A stretch of 5,572 nucleotides of DNA, taken from contig CAMWKC010000162.1 in the NCBI GenBank assembly GCA_947174735.1, forward strand, positions 1-5,572, written 5' to 3'. The translations under genes were made by a program, and so were the position numbers. Below, piece by piece: positions 1-5,536 of this stretch; within the stretch, counting starts at the first letter, position 1, and each line of letters starts with the position of its first letter. Source of the stretch: an uncultured Porphyromonadaceae bacterium (GTDB taxonomy: Bacteria > Bacteroidota > Bacteroidia > Bacteroidales > Muribaculaceae). The notes beneath the pieces are model-generated. The model saw only the letters and a program-made list of their open reading frames with translations, was not told the DNA's origin and ran no database searches.

Positions 1-1
1 C

Positions 2-487
2 GGCTGCACTCTTGACCCTGCTATGGGGGAGACTGTAGCGGCGCTCCGTGTGGCTTACGTACTTATGCACATGCGCGGTACTCCGGCAGATATGCAGAAG
101 CACACCCGCTATGATGATGTCGTAGCTGATGTTATACGTGACCTTGCTTTCAAAGCTGACATGTTGCGTGGCCTCGGGGTAGCTGACATAATTATTGACC
201 CCGGTTTTGGCTTTGCCAAGACAGTTGAACAGAATTACCGTCTGCTGGCGTGTCTCGGAGAATTCCGCAGACTCGGTTGCCCGGTGCTTGCCGGTCTGTC
301 GCGCAAGTCTATGATATGGCGGCCGCTTGGTATTACACCGGCTGAAGCTCTGCCGGGAACCATAGCACTTGACGCTATAGCGCTGATGCACGGAGCCGAT
401 ATAATACGTGTACACGATGTGGCTGAAGCCGTACAGACTGTACGTGTATTGCAATTGCTGCGCGATTCAAAAATACATGCTATATAA
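2..487 (+). CDS. folP: Dihydropteroate synthase FolP, 5'-truncated by window edge
   Basis: This is the C-terminal 161 residues of dihydropteroate synthase, the cytoplasmic TIM-barrel enzyme that joins 6-hydroxymethyl-dihydropterin diphosphate to p-aminobenzoate to give dihydropteroate in folate synthesis. The reading frame is open to the window edge and the family-typical GCTLDPAM lies before the first ATG (base 23), so that ATG is internal and the true start is upstream. In the visible fragment I see VLMHMRGTP (about residues 26-34), DPGFGFAKT (66-74, pterin site), GLSRKS (98-103) and IIRVHDV (134-140). The Lys of SRK and the Arg/His of RVHD correspond to the known substrate-binding residues of this family. 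Family members are about 270-290 residues, so roughly 110-120 are missing, including the N-terminal pterin/pyrophosphate-binding segment. The C-terminus looks complete. cdaA follows 69 bases downstream on the same strand with no promoter motif visible between them, suggesting co-transcription. Confidence 0.97.
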   Translation, partial: GCTLDPAMGETVAALRVAYVLMHMRGTPADMQKHTRYDDVVADVIRDLAFKADMLRGLGVADIIIDPGFGFAKTVEQNYRLLACLGEFRRLGCPVLAGLSRKSMIWRPLGITPAEALPGTIALDAIALMHGADIIRVHDVAEAVQTVRVLQLLRDSKIHAI

Positions 488-556
488 TCACTGCATATTA
501 TATGGAATCATAAAAATGTACTCTTCTGTACCTCTTTCTACAATTACCAGACAGCC

Positions 557-1315
557 ATGATTGAATTCGGACTGAAAGATATAGTTGACATACTTATAGT
601 AGCTCTGCTGCTTTATTATCTATACCGCCTCATGAAGAGCAGCGGTACGCTAAGTCTCTTCTATGGCGTGTTGGCCTTCATAGTAATATGGGTCGTAGCC
701 TCGGAGATATTCGACATGCGCCTTACAGGTACGATTCTCGACAAGTTTATGAGTATCGGCCTTATAGTGCTGGTCATAATCTTTCAGGACCAGATAAAGC
801 GCTTCCTTATAGATATAGGTTCGCAGGGTAGTCTGCGACATTTCCGACGTCTTTTCCGTCACGATAAGAGTGAAGAGAAAGACCGTTCACACATCATGGC
901 TATAGTCTATGCCTGTATGAGTATGTCGAAATCAAAGACCGGTGCCCTGATTGTGATACAGCGCAAAGTACCGCTCAATGACTATGAACGCACCGGTGAC
1001 GAGATAGACGCCGACATAAATATGCGTCTGATAGAGAACATATTTTTTAAAAATTCGCCGCTTCATGACGGTGCCCTGATAATAGCTAACGGACGTATGG
1101 CGGCTGCCGGGTGTATTTTACCTGTAAGCCACGATATGAACATTCCTAAAAACTTAGGTCTGCGTCACCGCGCTGCCTTGGGTATGAGTCAGATGACAGA
1201 TGCTGTGTGTATAATAGTCAGTGAGGAGACAGGCAATATCTCCGTAGCCCGCGACGGACGTCTTAGAGTAAAGGTTAGTGCTCCTGAACTGGAACGTATA
1301 CTTATTGAAAGCTGA
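557..1315 (+). CDS. cdaA: Diadenylate cyclase CdaA (c-di-AMP synthase, DisA_N domain)
   Basis: This 252-residue membrane enzyme condenses two ATP into cyclic di-AMP, a second messenger tied in other bacteria to potassium, osmotic and cell-wall homeostasis. Three hydrophobic segments at about residues 9-25, 33-49 and 64-80 form the membrane anchor. They are followed by a charged linker (about 92-110) and the cytoplasmic diadenylate cyclase domain (about 111-250). Both catalytic signatures are intact: DGA at 171-173 within PLHDGALII, and RHR at 203-205 within GLRHRAALG. Length and layout are those of the CdaA/DacA class (TIGR00159), not of DisA or CdaS. The ATG at 557 starts directly ahead of the first membrane helix, as usual. 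The folP-cdaA order is common in Bacteroidota as I know the family. In Firmicutes cdaA instead sits with cdaR and glmM; no such partner is visible here. The stop codon lies 12 bases from the end of convergent rsgA. Confidence 0.97.
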   Translation: MIEFGLKDIVDILIVALLLYYLYRLMKSSGTLSLFYGVLAFIVIWVVASEIFDMRLTGTILDKFMSIGLIVLVIIFQDQIKRFLIDIGSQGSLRHFRRLFRHDKSEEKDRSHIMAIVYACMSMSKSKTGALIVIQRKVPLNDYERTGDEIDADINMRLIENIFFKNSPLHDGALIIANGRMAAAGCILPVSHDMNIPKNLGLRHRAALGMSQMTDAVCIIVSEETGNISVARDGRLRVKVSAPELERILIES

Positions 1316-1352
1316 CAAAGCCAAGATTCAGAACGGTTTTCGGTATTTGTCA
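1313..1352. terminator. Possible weak shared hairpin at the cdaA/rsgA convergence
   Basis: TGACAAA at 1313-1319, which includes the cdaA stop codon, is inverted as TTTGTCA at 1346-1352, inside the last codons of rsgA. The pairing can extend through GCC/GGT (1320-1322 with 1342-1344) if A1345 bulges out, leaving a loop of about 19 bases. There is no clear T-run on either side, so a terminator role is only an inference from its position between two gene ends. Confidence 0.22.
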
Positions 1353-2305
1353 TCGCCTCCCTCGGCTTCTTCGAGAATAGAGAGGTAAGAGGCATAACGG
1401 CTTTGAGCTATACGGTGTTCTTCAACAGCCGGCAGAACTGCACATCCGGGTTCTCCTGTGTGCCGGCAATTGCCGAAGCGGCAGTCACGGCCTGTGGCAA
1501 ATATCTCAGGGAAATAATGCGAGACCTGGTCTGGCTCGAAATCTATCGTTCCGAATCCTTTTACACCGGGAATATCAATTATTTCACCTCCGTATGGGAG
1601 TGTAATCATTTCGGAGAAAGTAGTAGTGTGCATTCCGGTGTGGTGTATGTCTGATATATCACCTGTGCGCAGGTCGGCATCCGGTACCAATGCATTGATA
1701 AGCGATGATTTGCCTACACCGCTGTTGCCTGCTAACAGTGACAGCCGTCCGCGGGTGAGTTCGCGCAGATTTTCGAGACCTTCGCCTGACAGAGCCGATA
1801 CAAAGAGGGTAGGGTATCCTATTGAAGTGTACAGATAGTGTATGCCTTCAGCTAACTCGCGGTCTTCTTCATCCCACATATCACATTTGTTTAGTACAAG
1901 AGCCGCCGGTATATTGTAGGCTTCTGCTGTAGCCATAAAACGGTCGATGAACGTCGTAGGTGTCATAGGTTCGCGCAGAGTGGCCACAAGTATGGCGCGG
2001 TCGATATTCGAGGCCAGTATGTGTGATTCTTTTGAGAGGTTCGAAGCCCGCCGTATGATATAATTGGTACGTGGCTCTATCGCAGTGATGTAATCGGCAT
2101 CATCGGCGGCATGGCTTACCATCACTATGTCGCCTACGGCTACGGGATTGGTAGTGCGTATACCTTTGATACGGAAGTTGCCTTTGATACGGCAGTTGAT
2201 CATCTCACCGTTGCTGTCGAGGCGTACGGTGTAGGCCGAACCGGTGTTGCGTATCACACGGCCACGGCGCGGAGGCAGGGTCTGCTTTGCTGACTTTTTT
2301 GACAT
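1328..2305 (-). CDS. rsgA: Ribosome small-subunit-dependent GTPase RsgA (YjeQ/YloQ)
   Basis: This 325-residue circularly permuted GTPase acts in late 30S subunit maturation, where its GTPase activity is stimulated by the small subunit. Domain order is an N-terminal OB fold (about residues 14-75), the permuted G domain, then a C-terminal zinc-binding region. The G motifs appear in the diagnostic order G4-G5-G1-G2-G3: NKCD at 139-142, SAL at 170-172, GNSGVGKS at 193-200, HTTTF at 226-230 and DIPG at 244-247. The zinc ligands fit C-x4-C-x-H-x5-C: C275, C280, H282 and C288. The stop is at 1328-1330. I chose the ATG at 2303-2305 (MSKKSAKQT), which precedes the conserved GRVIRNTG segment. The frame remains open upstream to an ATG at 2428, but that stretch contains the probable promoter and has no family-like residues. 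The promoter sits so close to this ATG that the mRNA may lack a leader. A GTG at the start of VIRNTG is a less likely alternative. Confidence 0.97.
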   Translation of the reverse strand: MSKKSAKQTLPPRRGRVIRNTGSAYTVRLDSNGEMINCRIKGNFRIKGIRTTNPVAVGDIVMVSHAADDADYITAIEPRTNYIIRRASNLSKESHILASNIDRAILVATLREPMTPTTFIDRFMATAEAYNIPAALVLNKCDMWDEEDRELAEGIHYLYTSIGYPTLFVSALSGEGLENLRELTRGRLSLLAGNSGVGKSSLINALVPDADLRTGDISDIHHTGMHTTTFSEMITLPYGGEIIDIPGVKGFGTIDFEPDQVSHYFPEIFATGRDCRFGNCRHTGEPGCAVLPAVEEHRIAQSRYASYLSILEEAEGGDDKYRKPF

Positions 2306-2310
2306 GATTG

Positions 2311-2341
2311 CAAAATTAACAAAAACTAAACGAACTGACAA
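2311..2341 (-). promoter_or_regulatory. Bacteroidota-type promoter for rsgA
   Basis: On the minus strand a TTG -33 element (2341-2339) is followed after exactly 20 bases by TAATTTTG (2318-2311), matching the Bacteroidota TAnnTTTG -7 consensus. The -7 box ends only five bases before the rsgA ATG, so transcription would be expected to start on or within a base or two of the start codon. The elements are read directly from sequence; the start point is inferred. Confidence 0.66.
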
Positions 2342-2478
2342 CGTTCTCTGTTCAGCCGTCGTTAATTGACCTCCCTCAGACTTTACAGCTAACCAAACAG
2401 GGGTGTCGGTTGTTAAAAAGATAGACATTGGTATGTTGCGTGTTACAGACGTCGATGTCGGACCTTGCGAAAAGAAAA

Positions 2479-2509
2479 TTGGCAGTTTGGGAAATTTTTG
2501 CTAATTTTG
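2479..2509 (+). promoter_or_regulatory. Bacteroidota-type promoter for the winged-helix gene
   Basis: TTG at 2479-2481 is followed after exactly 20 bases by TAATTTTG at 2502-2509, a full match to the TAnnTTTG -7 consensus. The expected transcription start is near 2514-2516, giving an A/T-rich leader of about 48 bases before the ATG at 2563. No Shine-Dalgarno site is evident in that leader, which is usual for this phylum. Confidence 0.72.
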
Positions 2510-2562
2510 CAGGGTTTTAGGAAAATAAAGTACAATACAAATTAATTTTAAGGTAAAAAAAC

Positions 2563-2772
2563 ATGAACGTAGAATCAATCGGCACATGGGCCGGCGAGGT
2601 ATACAGAGCCCTTGAGAGCAGCAGTACACATACACTTGGTCTCAAAGCAGTGAAGAAAGCAACTAAGCTGAGAAAAGACGAACTTATGGCAGCCTACGGT
2701 TGGCTGGCACGTGAAGGTAAAATTGTACTTACCACTGATGATGAGGATCTTATAGCTACTCTCGTAGGCTAA
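2563..2772 (+). CDS. Small winged helix-turn-helix protein, DUF2582 family
   Basis: This 69-residue protein consists of almost nothing but one winged-helix domain and resembles the DUF2582 (PF10771) proteins widespread in Bacteroidota. Visible structure: helix 1 about residues 6-19 (IGTWAGEVYRALES), helix 2 about 26-33, probable recognition helix about 35-49 with the family-typical AYGWLAREGKI, and a short beta wing about 52-66 (IVLTTDDEDLIATL). There is no ligand-binding or dimerisation domain. It has its own promoter and is closed by a strong hairpin 25 bases after the stop, so it is probably a single-gene transcript. The family has no settled function that I know of. DNA binding is inferred from the fold; a protein-protein role is also possible. 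The recognition-helix region carries few basic residues, and the C-terminal wing is acidic. Confidence 0.93.
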   Translation: MNVESIGTWAGEVYRALESSSTHTLGLKAVKKATKLRKDELMAAYGWLAREGKIVLTTDDEDLIATLVG

Positions 2773-2796
2773 TTACAATTGACAGATAGGAAACAG

Positions 2797-2832
2797 AAAG
2801 AAGAGACCGTCCTCACGGATGGTCTCTTCTTT
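2797..2832. terminator. Strong bidirectional hairpin terminator between convergent genes
   Basis: AAAGAAGAGACC (2797-2808) pairs perfectly with GGTCTCTTCTTT (2821-2832). The stem continues through GTCC/GGAT (one G-T wobble) to a four-base TCAC loop, giving a 16-bp stem. The arms are purine- or pyrimidine-rich, so each direction ends in a T-rich arm. It lies after the winged-helix stop (2772) and after the convergent TonB_C gene end (2876), so it can serve both transcripts. Confidence 0.8.
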
Positions 2833-2875
2833 GCTAAAAATCAAACTGTTAAAAGTATCTGTATAAAAAAGCTGT

Positions 2876-3304
2876 CTATTTCCTGAAAGGTACAGGCCAA
2901 ATGACCCGTACAGGTACTGAACGTCCGTCAATGCTGCCTGGTGTCCAGGCCGGCATAGCCGAGATAATACGTACTGCTTCTTGATTAAGTGACACTTCGA
3001 CACCTTTAAGCACCGATACATTAGATACAGTACCATCTGTGTTGATAATAAAGGCACAGAGTACCCGGCCTTCGATACCGTTGTGATAAGCCTGGGCCGG
3101 ATAACGACGTTGCTTGTTGATGAAGTCCACAAGTTCGGTACTACCACCCGGAAATTCAGGTTTATGCTCCACATAATCATATTCGTACACTTCTACAAAA
3201 CTCCGGCAACCGTCGGTATGTACACCATTACATACTCGTACTGTCTGTGAGTAGAGCATGGTAGGAAAGATAGTGAATATCAGAAATAGAAAATGTCGAA
3301 ACAT
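2876..3304 (-). CDS. Small exported protein with TonB C-terminal domain
   Basis: This 142-residue protein has an N-terminal hydrophobic segment (about residues 3-18) that looks like a signal peptide with cleavage near LYS-QT, then a short linker and a TonB_C-type domain (about 46-141). Recognisable family features are KPEFPGGSTELVDFI (48-62), YPAQAYHNGIEGRV (68-81), the DG turn in INTDGTVSNV (87-96), LNQEAVRII (106-114), and a closing PVRVIWPVPF (131-140). The start at 3304 is favoured because a promoter lies just upstream and a signal sequence follows directly; the ATG at 3370 in the same frame lies upstream of that promoter. Classical TonB has a Pro/Lys-rich spacer that spans the periplasm; here only about 27 residues separate the hydrophobic segment from the domain, so it is unlikely to energise outer-membrane receptors as TonB does. 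No ExbB/ExbD or receptor gene is nearby. Cysteines at 25, 33 and 83 could form disulphides. The domain call is firm; the function is unknown. Confidence 0.87.
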   Translation of the reverse strand: MFRHFLFLIFTIFPTMLYSQTVRVCNGVHTDGCRSFVEVYEYDYVEHKPEFPGGSTELVDFINKQRRYPAQAYHNGIEGRVLCAFIINTDGTVSNVSVLKGVEVSLNQEAVRIISAMPAWTPGSIDGRSVPVRVIWPVPFRK

Positions 3305-3325
3305 GATTAAGTGATAATTATGATG

Positions 3326-3356
3326 CAAATATAATCTCTCCGCCTGAATGCTGCAA
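3326..3356 (-). promoter_or_regulatory. Bacteroidota-type promoter for the TonB_C protein gene
   Basis: On the minus strand TTG (3356-3354) is followed after exactly 20 bases by TATATTTG (3333-3326), a full TAnnTTTG match. Transcription should begin near 3320, leaving a leader of about 16 bases before the ATG at 3304. This placement rules out the longer upstream start at 3370 for this transcript. Confidence 0.72.
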
Positions 3357-3518
3357 GTATCATATAGCATTATTACCTTAATATTAAGTTTGTTTTACTT
3401 TTTTTAGCATTTCATCTTTATAAGGTCCGGTGAGGGTAATTTTCCGTGTTGTATAATAGAACTACTGACGAAGCGTTAATTAGGTGTGAAAGATAAGAAT
3501 CGTAATCATATCCGTTAT

Positions 3519-4544
3519 ATGGCGTCGATAGTGCGAAAGCTGTGGCTCTTTGCAGTCGCGGCTCTATGGCTGCATGTTGCTCCGGCTAAGGCTCAGGAAG
3601 GGTCTTCGGCTTATAATTTTCTCGATGTTCCGGGTTCGGCTCAATCGTTCGGACTCGGTGGCGCCGCCATAGCCCTTGTCGACGCCGATGTCATGCTCAG
3701 TGATCAGAATCCGGCTCTGTTAGGTCCTGAGATAGGTTCACAGGTAGCACTGAGTTATATGCACTGGCTCGGTTCGGCCAACTTCGCCGGTGCCCGTTAC
3801 GGTATGGAAGCCGGTGAACGTGGCGCATGGGCTGTAGGTATACGCTATCTCGGTTACGGTTCGATGACCGCTTATGAGCCTGACGGCAGTGTAAGCGGTA
3901 CGTTCACTCCGCAGGATATAGTGGCTGAGGGTACTTATTCTCACGATTTCAACGATCGTCTGAGAGGCGGTATTAATCTGAAAATGGCTTATAGCAATTA
4001 TGAACAGTACACAGCTTTTGCTATGGCTGTTGATTTGGGTATCGACTATTATAATCCTGACAATGACCTGTCGTTTGCTGTGGTGCTGCGTAATATGGGT
4101 GGTCAGTTGAAGCGCTTTAACGAAACTTACGACCGTCTGCCTTTTGATGTACAGTTAGGCTATATGCAGGGGCTTGGCAGTTCGCCTTTCAGTCTTGCTA
4201 TTACGGCTCGGCATCTCACGAAATGGAATCTTACTTCCTATCAGCACGAGCAGGGTGCCGAAGACGATATGCAGCCTAAATCGGGATTCGCACGCAATCT
4301 GTTCCGTCACCTGGTGTTCGGTCTGCAGTACCGGCCCACTGAGCGTTTTTATCTAAGCTTAGGTTATGATTATAAGATGCGTACTGATATGTCTACCTAT
4401 CAGCGTAACTTCTTGTGCGGCTTTTCGGCCGGTCTCGGACTGAATGTACGCAGTTTCGGCCTTGGTGTAGCGTATGCTATGCCGCATAAGGGCGGTTCTT
4501 CGGTAATGCTCAATCTGAGTATGGATCTCAGTTCACTGCTCTGA
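3519..4544 (+). CDS. porQ: PorQ-like outer-membrane beta-barrel protein (PorV/PorQ family)
   Basis: This is a predicted 341-residue outer-membrane protein. A signal peptide is clear: positive start (MASIVRK), hydrophobic core to about residue 21, and an AKA-Q cleavage site near 25. The mature N-terminus carries the PorQ/PorV-like signature NFLDVPGSAQSFGLGG (33-48), then SDQNPALLG (61-69). The rest alternates short amphipathic strands and turns rich in Gly, Tyr and Phe, as expected for a FadL-like barrel. In organisms with type IX secretion, PorQ is an outer-membrane partner of PorZ in the attachment complex that links cargo to lipopolysaccharide. Many gut Bacteroidales that lack that machinery keep PorQ-like proteins of unclear role, and no other type IX gene is visible here. 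A GTG at 3486 would add 11 residues; the ATG at 3519 gives a more compact signal peptide, but I cannot exclude the longer form. The last residues (LSSLL) lack the aromatic terminus common in barrel proteins. Confidence 0.84.
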   Translation: MASIVRKLWLFAVAALWLHVAPAKAQEGSSAYNFLDVPGSAQSFGLGGAAIALVDADVMLSDQNPALLGPEIGSQVALSYMHWLGSANFAGARYGMEAGERGAWAVGIRYLGYGSMTAYEPDGSVSGTFTPQDIVAEGTYSHDFNDRLRGGINLKMAYSNYEQYTAFAMAVDLGIDYYNPDNDLSFAVVLRNMGGQLKRFNETYDRLPFDVQLGYMQGLGSSPFSLAITARHLTKWNLTSYQHEQGAEDDMQPKSGFARNLFRHLVFGLQYRPTERFYLSLGYDYKMRTDMSTYQRNFLCGFSAGLGLNVRSFGLGVAYAMPHKGGSSVMLNLSMDLSSLL

Positions 4545-4556
4545 TACGACAATAAA

Positions 4557-4578
4557 GACGGCCCGGAAAAGAGCCGTC
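4557..4578 (+). other. GC-rich hairpin between porQ and the transporter gene
   Basis: GACGGC (4557-4562) pairs with GCCGTC (4573-4578) around a 10-base loop. An alternative pairing uses CCCG (4562-4565, shifting by one) with the CGGG at 4578-4581. No T-run follows on the plus strand, so this is not a canonical intrinsic terminator. It may reduce read-through, stabilise the porQ mRNA end, or do nothing. No promoter motif lies between it and the transporter ATG at 4601. Confidence 0.45.
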
Positions 4579-4600
4579 GGGAAGAACATATATCAAAATT

Positions 4601-5536
4601 ATGAAATCAAAGCTTAAAGGCAATGTCGCTATGGGCATTGCCAAAATCTTTTCCGGTCTTAACGAGAACGCTCTGCGTTATCTGCTACCTACATGGATGG
4701 GTCCTATTACCGGTGTGCTGCTACGTCTTGCGGGAGGCACAATCCTGTTCTTTCTGTGGGGCGTGTATATGGACCGCCGTGACCCTTCGCGTCCTAAAGC
4801 CTCGGTACGTGACCGTCTGTGGCTCTTTGTCATAGGCATTGTGATGGTCTACGGCTATATGTGGGCGCTGCTCGAGGGTCTTACATACACCACGCCTATA
4901 TCGTCGTCAATATTTATCAGCCTTCAGCCAGCATGGGTGTTTATTATTTGTCTGATAATGCACACTGAACGGGCTACGGTGTGGAAGGTAGTCGGCCTTC
5001 TGCTTGGTTTCGGCGGTGCGCTATTGTGTATCCTCACCGGCCACCATAGCGATGTGGCCAGTGACCCTTTCAAGGGTAATATGTACTGTCTGCTGTCATC
5101 GGTACTTTATGCCGGTTATCTGGTGGCACAGAAAGTATTTTTGAAGCGTCTTGACAATAGCACCGTATCAATGTGGACATTCTTCGGCGGAGCTGCTGCC
5201 GCTGTTGTTGCTGTACTTATAACCGGCTGGGACGCAAAGGTATTTACACAGGGTCTGTTCTCCACACCGATGCTGATTTTAGGCTTCGTTATTTTCTTCC
5301 CCTCCTTTATCAGCTATTTGCTTCAGGACATAGGCCTGAAAAATCTTCCCGCCACTGTGGTAGCTCTCTATGGCGATGTAATACTTATAGTAGCCACTAT
5401 AGCCAGCTACATACTCGGTCAGGACCACTTCTCATGGTGGCAGATGCTTGCTATCGTTATGATGCTTGTCTCCGTCTATTTCGTTGAAGCCGCCGAACGC
5501 AAGACACACTCAGCGCCTGCCACATCAAAAAAATAA
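4601..5536 (+). CDS. EamA-family (drug/metabolite transporter superfamily) membrane protein
   Basis: This 311-residue inner-membrane protein has ten predicted helices, at about residues 8-26, 35-56, 72-90, 98-119, 126-146, 157-177, 188-209, 220-244, 250-271 and 277-296. They form two EamA repeats (about 8-146 and 157-296). The fourth helix has the family-like run TTPISSSIFISLQPAWVF, and the ninth, at the equivalent place in the second repeat, has LPATVVALYGDVILIV. The C-terminal tail is polar and basic (ERKTHSAPATSKK). Length and topology are typical of full-size EamA exporters. Members move amino acids, purines, sugars or unknown metabolites, and the substrate cannot be told from sequence. 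The ATG at 4601 has an A/T-rich stretch before it and no Shine-Dalgarno, as is usual in this phylum. It begins 56 bases after porQ on the same strand without a visible promoter, so co-transcription is likely, though functional linkage is not implied. Confidence 0.93.
   Translation: MKSKLKGNVAMGIAKIFSGLNENALRYLLPTWMGPITGVLLRLAGGTILFFLWGVYMDRRDPSRPKASVRDRLWLFVIGIVMVYGYMWALLEGLTYTTPISSSIFISLQPAWVFIICLIMHTERATVWKVVGLLLGFGGALLCILTGHHSDVASDPFKGNMYCLLSSVLYAGYLVAQKVFLKRLDNSTVSMWTFFGGAAAAVVAVLITGWDAKVFTQGLFSTPMLILGFVIFFPSFISYLLQDIGLKNLPATVVALYGDVILIVATIASYILGQDHFSWWQMLAIVMMLVSVYFVEAAERKTHSAPATSKK

Noticed and set aside
23..25. ATG as the start of folP
   Set aside because: The frame is open to the window edge and encodes conserved dihydropteroate synthase residues (CTLDP) before this ATG; it is an internal methionine.
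513..530. Small GTAC...GTAC inverted repeat in the folP-cdaA gap
   Set aside because: Four-base arms are too short to distinguish from chance, and there is no T-run.
1403..1838. Plus-strand open frames opposite rsgA
   Set aside because: They are antisense shadows of the conserved GTPase domain, with no promoter or recognisable motif.
2306..2428. N-terminal extension of rsgA by 41 residues from an upstream ATG
   Set aside because: The extension contains the consensus promoter, shows no resemblance to the RsgA OB fold, and the family begins near the MSKKSAK start.
2773..3180. Minus-strand open frame overlapping the TonB_C gene
   Set aside because: It lies in another frame of the TonB_C gene, runs through the terminator hairpin, and shows no domain-like sequence.
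3305..3370. N-terminal extension of the TonB_C protein by 22 residues
   Set aside because: The extension overlaps the promoter, and its start codon lies upstream of the predicted transcription start; it would also bury the signal peptide.
3385..3392. TAAGTTTG as a -7 box for porQ
   Set aside because: It matches TAnnTTTG, but no TTG occurs at the 19-21 base spacing upstream and the leader would exceed 100 bases; the porQ promoter remains unassigned.
3486..3518. GTG start adding 11 residues to PorQ
   Set aside because: Possible, but the ATG at 3519 gives a more typical signal peptide; kept only as an alternative.
5173..5487. Cysteine-rich plus-strand open frame inside the transporter gene
   Set aside because: It is a shadow of the EamA coding sequence; its Cys and Arg clusters arise from shifted reading of hydrophobic codons.
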